DNA of 64,000 nt from Topomyia yanbarensis (lineage: Eukaryota > Arthropoda > Insecta > Diptera > Culicidae), in contig NC_080671.1 of the NCBI RefSeq assembly GCF_030247195.1, positions 71,361,412 through 71,425,411 on the forward strand, written 5' to 3'. A program made the translations under genes and the position numbers. Numbering within the stretch: position 1 is the first letter of the stretch; each line of letters opens with the position of its first letter. The notes beneath the pieces were generated by a model. It was not told the DNA's origin and did no database searches. It was given only the letters and a program-made list of their open reading frames with translations. Shown here in pieces: positions 61,053-64,000 of the stretch.

Positions 61053-63090
61053 CAGTGGCTTAGCCAAGGGGGGGGGGGGGGGGGTTGGCGGTTAGAACCC
61101 CCTCCAAACCAAAATATTTGAATTGAAGAAAAAAAAGTTTGATGCTGACTAGTTTATTAAATATTCAAATAATAATTTTGGAAGTTTATTATCTGTTCAT
61201 TACCTTGAAAACTTAATGTTTTAAACGTTATGTGCACTTTTTGTAAATTGTGAGAATGGGATCTTGTAACTAATATTTTAGTGAGAATCCTATAGTTGAT
61301 AAATCATGTAAATATCAAGCAAAATAGCTCAATGAAAACGGCTACATAAAAACTGATGTAAAATGGCGTTTTACGCTTGTCTCTAACAGGTCAGAATCGG
61401 TTTTTATGTGCATTTGATTTTTTTTTGGGTTATCACTTATATAAAGTGCCACTAGCTAAGATTGGTAATAAAAAACATTGAAAATTCTTCACGTTTTTCG
61501 CTATTTATGGTGTACATTTGGGTATCGAATTGAATGGCGCCAAGATTCCATAATTGGAAACCACCAGCTTTTGGAGGTTTAGTATTTAGCAGCATAATTT
61601 TGATAATTAATTTTTCCAGTTGGATGCATTACTAATTCCAATCAAATTTAGTGTCTTCAGCAAAGTTTTCAAGAATGTTATTGCTAATAGCTTGGTTGAA
61701 GATATGAATGCAACCCGTATTTGTGCATTATAGGCCATATTGCACTACGAAATCCCTTACTAACATTTATAGGCGACAACAAAGAATTTGGGAGAACACC
61801 TTGTAGATGACGTTTACTATCCTAGTATGCAAAAGTGACTTCAACGCACTTTGGTCAAATTTAACTTTTTCGTATTTTTAAGTTCACAATTCGCATCTTT
61901 CAGTGCAAACGACTTCAAATAAAAAAAAATAACCTGTTGAAATGCGAAAAGCAAAGTGGCGAAAGCATGCTTTTACCCGCACCATGCAAGATTTGAAAAT
62001 TGATTTCCTGAAAAATATACTCGATGGCATTTACGTCACCTTTGCATACAAGGGCAGTTCAGTAATGTGATTAATCGGTAATTAGTTGCAAAAATCCCGC
62101 TTAACACCATTTTTATAGATGGGACATACTACTCCCTACATCCTATACTTCGGTAAAATCTCCTTCCATATCTTCAAAAGCACCCAGTGGAGTGCTCTAG
62201 CCAATTCCTCTACTCTGTGTTTGAGTAGCTCACATGACCATTGATCATTGCCAGCGGTTCAACCGTATTTTTTCATGAATCTTAGGTAGATCCGGAATCT
62301 GTCGTCGACTGCGCGCGTCTCCAAGCTGATTCTTGCAATACTCTTGTCGTCTACTGCTTCGCTATTTAGGTGTTCGTTATAATATAATTATCAATCGTGA
62401 GAATTTCTGCACATTATTTATAAGGTGTACAGACTATCCTGTGCGATAACCGATTTATACAATGTCCCGGCCTATCAGGATGTTTATGTCACCGATGACG
62501 AGCTTAACATTCCGCCATAGGCAGCTATCATAGACATGCTCCAGCTGCGCATAAAATGCATCTTTCTCGGCTTCGTGAGGTCAGCGCACACTGATAATGC
62601 TCTAGTCGAAGAAATGGCCTTTGATCCACACTACACACAGCCTGTCGCTGATCACCTTGCCACGCGTTGGCGCATTTTGCCCAGCTCTTGTGCCGTCGCT
62701 CGATCCCCGCATTTCCACACCTTCTAGCCCGTCTATCAAAGCTCTTCAAAAGCTATGGTTTCGAAGTTGCGAGTTTTCAGCTCATCCTTTTCTGCTTGAT
62801 TGTTAGTAAAGTGGTGTTTTGGGCCACTCGTTGAACTTGGCCTAACCTGTCTCGTCGTCCGCCACCCAACATAACTGACACCTGCGACAGGTATTTAGTT
62901 CTGCCTACGGTAGGGTTATAGCGCCCATGCCCGCTCACATCATCCCATTTCGCTATTACTGCAGAACACAGTAGTAGCCAGTCGATCGCGGCCTATAGAT
63001 TAAATGTCATCAATAGACCGCCAACATTTTTGAAAAATCTAAGATTTTCGTCAAAACCCCCTCCAAACCAAATTTCTGGCTACGCCACTG
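61053..63090. mobile_element. hAT-like element of 2.0 kb
   Basis: The ends are CAGTGGCTTAGCCA and TGGCTACGCCACTG, inverted 13 of 14 with the CAGTGG start common in hAT elements. Flanks TCATGATA (61045-61052) and TCATTATA (63091-63098) make an 8-bp duplication, 7 of 8. GGTTxGGAGGGGGTT-like sequence lies inside both ends, preceded on the left by a G17 run. No hAT transposase is seen; the interior carries a LINE endonuclease fragment, so it was either captured or inserted later. Confidence 0.78.
62440..62790 (-). pseudogene. RTE-type LINE endonuclease fragment
   Basis: The minus strand reads VWIKGHFFD, SIISVR, then EKDAFYAQLEHVYDSCLWRN and VKLVIGDINILIGRDIV. This matches the apurinic-type endonuclease of RTE-like LINEs (VKIVIGDFNAQIG, where the Asp and Asn are part of the catalytic centre; both D and N are present here). 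Stops occur before and after. It could be from the same family as the reverse transcriptase at 57.7-59.1 kb, but it lies inside the hAT-like element, so it is probably a separate insertion. Confidence 0.75.
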
Positions 63091-63104
63091 TCATTATATC
63101 ATGA

Positions 63105-63480
63105 CATGATTCTGTTTGAATACTTTCTAGGATTCTGATCGAAGTTTTCTTAGCATTCCGATGGAATCTATTTTAAATTCCGATTGAATCCTTATCCGTA
63201 TTTCTATGGTTTTTACCTCTGAATTTTGAAGCAGGATTCTAGAGAAAAGCTTCTCACAGGTCTGGCTGAATCCTGCTCAAAATAGCATTCTGCTGAAGAT
63301 AATGATTTTTTCAAGATGCTGATAGAATCATTTTCCTATTTTCAATGAAATCCGATGTAAAATTCTGATGAATATCCTGCTCTGAGTTCCAGTGGACTTT
63401 GACGCAATATCGCTCTTATTCCATTATCCCCTTCAACAATTGATTCCTGCTCAGAATTCCAAAGGCATCTTTAACCTATT
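63105..63480. repeat. Degenerate minisatellite (ATTCTGATxGAATC)
   Basis: Variants of ATTCTGAT and TGAATCCT recur every 15-40 bp over about 375 bp. It has no coding character. The sequence after it (63481-64000) has a CGACTATAACTTTTGG stretch but no recognisable gene. Confidence 0.6.
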
Positions 63481-64000
63481 CATGCCAATGTTGTTGATAA
63501 ATAACCACGTTTTTAAACGACTATAACTTTTGGTTTACACAACGTATGTTTACAACGACAAGTAAGCTAATAGCTGGGACTATTATCTCTCATTCGAGCA
63601 CTAACAGTTATAAATATTATGAATAGAACAGAAGTTATTACAATTAATCTTAATGGGTTCCGCTAAAACAGTGCTGCCATGGATAGTTTCTGTTAATGGT
63701 GAAAGTCAAATTTTGGAATATTTTCGTAGCCCAATGTATGTAAATATTATTTGAAACTAATAGAATTTTCTAATTTAGACTACCTTCAACTACCTTTTTC
63801 ATGAAATTGGACTTGATCGGAAGATAAATATTGAGCAGCTTCTAGCACTGCGAAAGAAGCACCTATCTTTAGTAAACCAGGTTTTTCGTGTTTCATGACA
63901 ACAGTTCTAAGAAAAAATAGTTTTGGAGCCATAATGCGGTAGAAAAAAGTTGATCAAGAAATGGTTAACAAGATTCTGATAGGAGACCAGGCAGTCTCTG

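Overview
The window looks like a stretch of nuclear DNA from a mosquito, probably a culicine such as Aedes. It is A+T-rich, gene-poor and full of nested transposable-element debris. The remnants are of kinds known from mosquitoes: a mariner transposase of the DD37E type, a Tc1 transposase, RTE-, R1- and I-type LINE fragments, tRNA-derived SINEs, and MITEs with TTAA, TA or 8-bp target duplications. The species is inferred from this element mix and was not tested by any search. Only one convincing host coding exon is present. No tRNA, rRNA, CRISPR array, operon or intact transposase was seen.

Layout. 0.5-3.3 kb: a piggyBac-like TTAA element and an inverted-repeat element. 4.1-5.6 kb: an ORF1-only retroposon on the minus strand with a hAT-like MITE inside. 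6.0-6.25 kb: a pure (TA)110 array. 6.3-10.3 kb: sequence with nothing recognisable. 10.3-12.6 kb: a palindromic element holding a SINE, which itself holds a 5'-truncated LINE, followed by a reverse-transcriptase tail. 13.2-15.4 kb: a DD37E mariner gene split by a 1.3-kb TA-flanked element, then an ORF1 fragment. 16.4-17.1 kb: a diverged tandem duplication. 19.4-23.7 kb: a second palindrome copy, a SINE, a TA-flanked element and a second kind of SINE. 24.8-27.2 kb: an ORF1 fragment, a TIR element and a near-perfect hairpin. 27.2-31.4 kb: repeat-poor, probably host non-coding DNA. 31.5-34.3 kb: minisatellite-like arrays and a MITE. 34.66-38.65 kb: a TTAA-flanked element enclosing a palindrome that encloses another element. 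43.2-46.3 kb: a hAT-like MITE, a SINE and a third palindrome copy. 46.9-51.1 kb: Tc1, I-type, R1-type and ORF1-only remnants, all on the minus strand.

The host gene. Positions 56028-56221 are the 3'-terminal coding exon of a Gfi-1/Senseless-family C2H2 zinc-finger transcription factor on the plus strand. It has a splice acceptor, two fingers and a TAA stop. The same frame stays open for 52 more codons to a TGA at 56378-56380, a candidate stop-codon readthrough extension. Upstream exons were not found, so tens of kilobases to the left may be its intron or flank. 57.7-63.1 kb holds a broken RTE LINE, a foldback element with a SINE inside, a non-LTR C-terminus and a 2-kb hAT-like element carrying an endonuclease fragment.

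Most of the biology here is layered transposition: nesting order gives relative ages, and terminal repeats plus target duplications fix boundaries to the base in more than ten cases. The points most worth checking are the Senseless-family extension, the ORF1-only retroposon family seen in two full-layout copies, and the large palindromic families.
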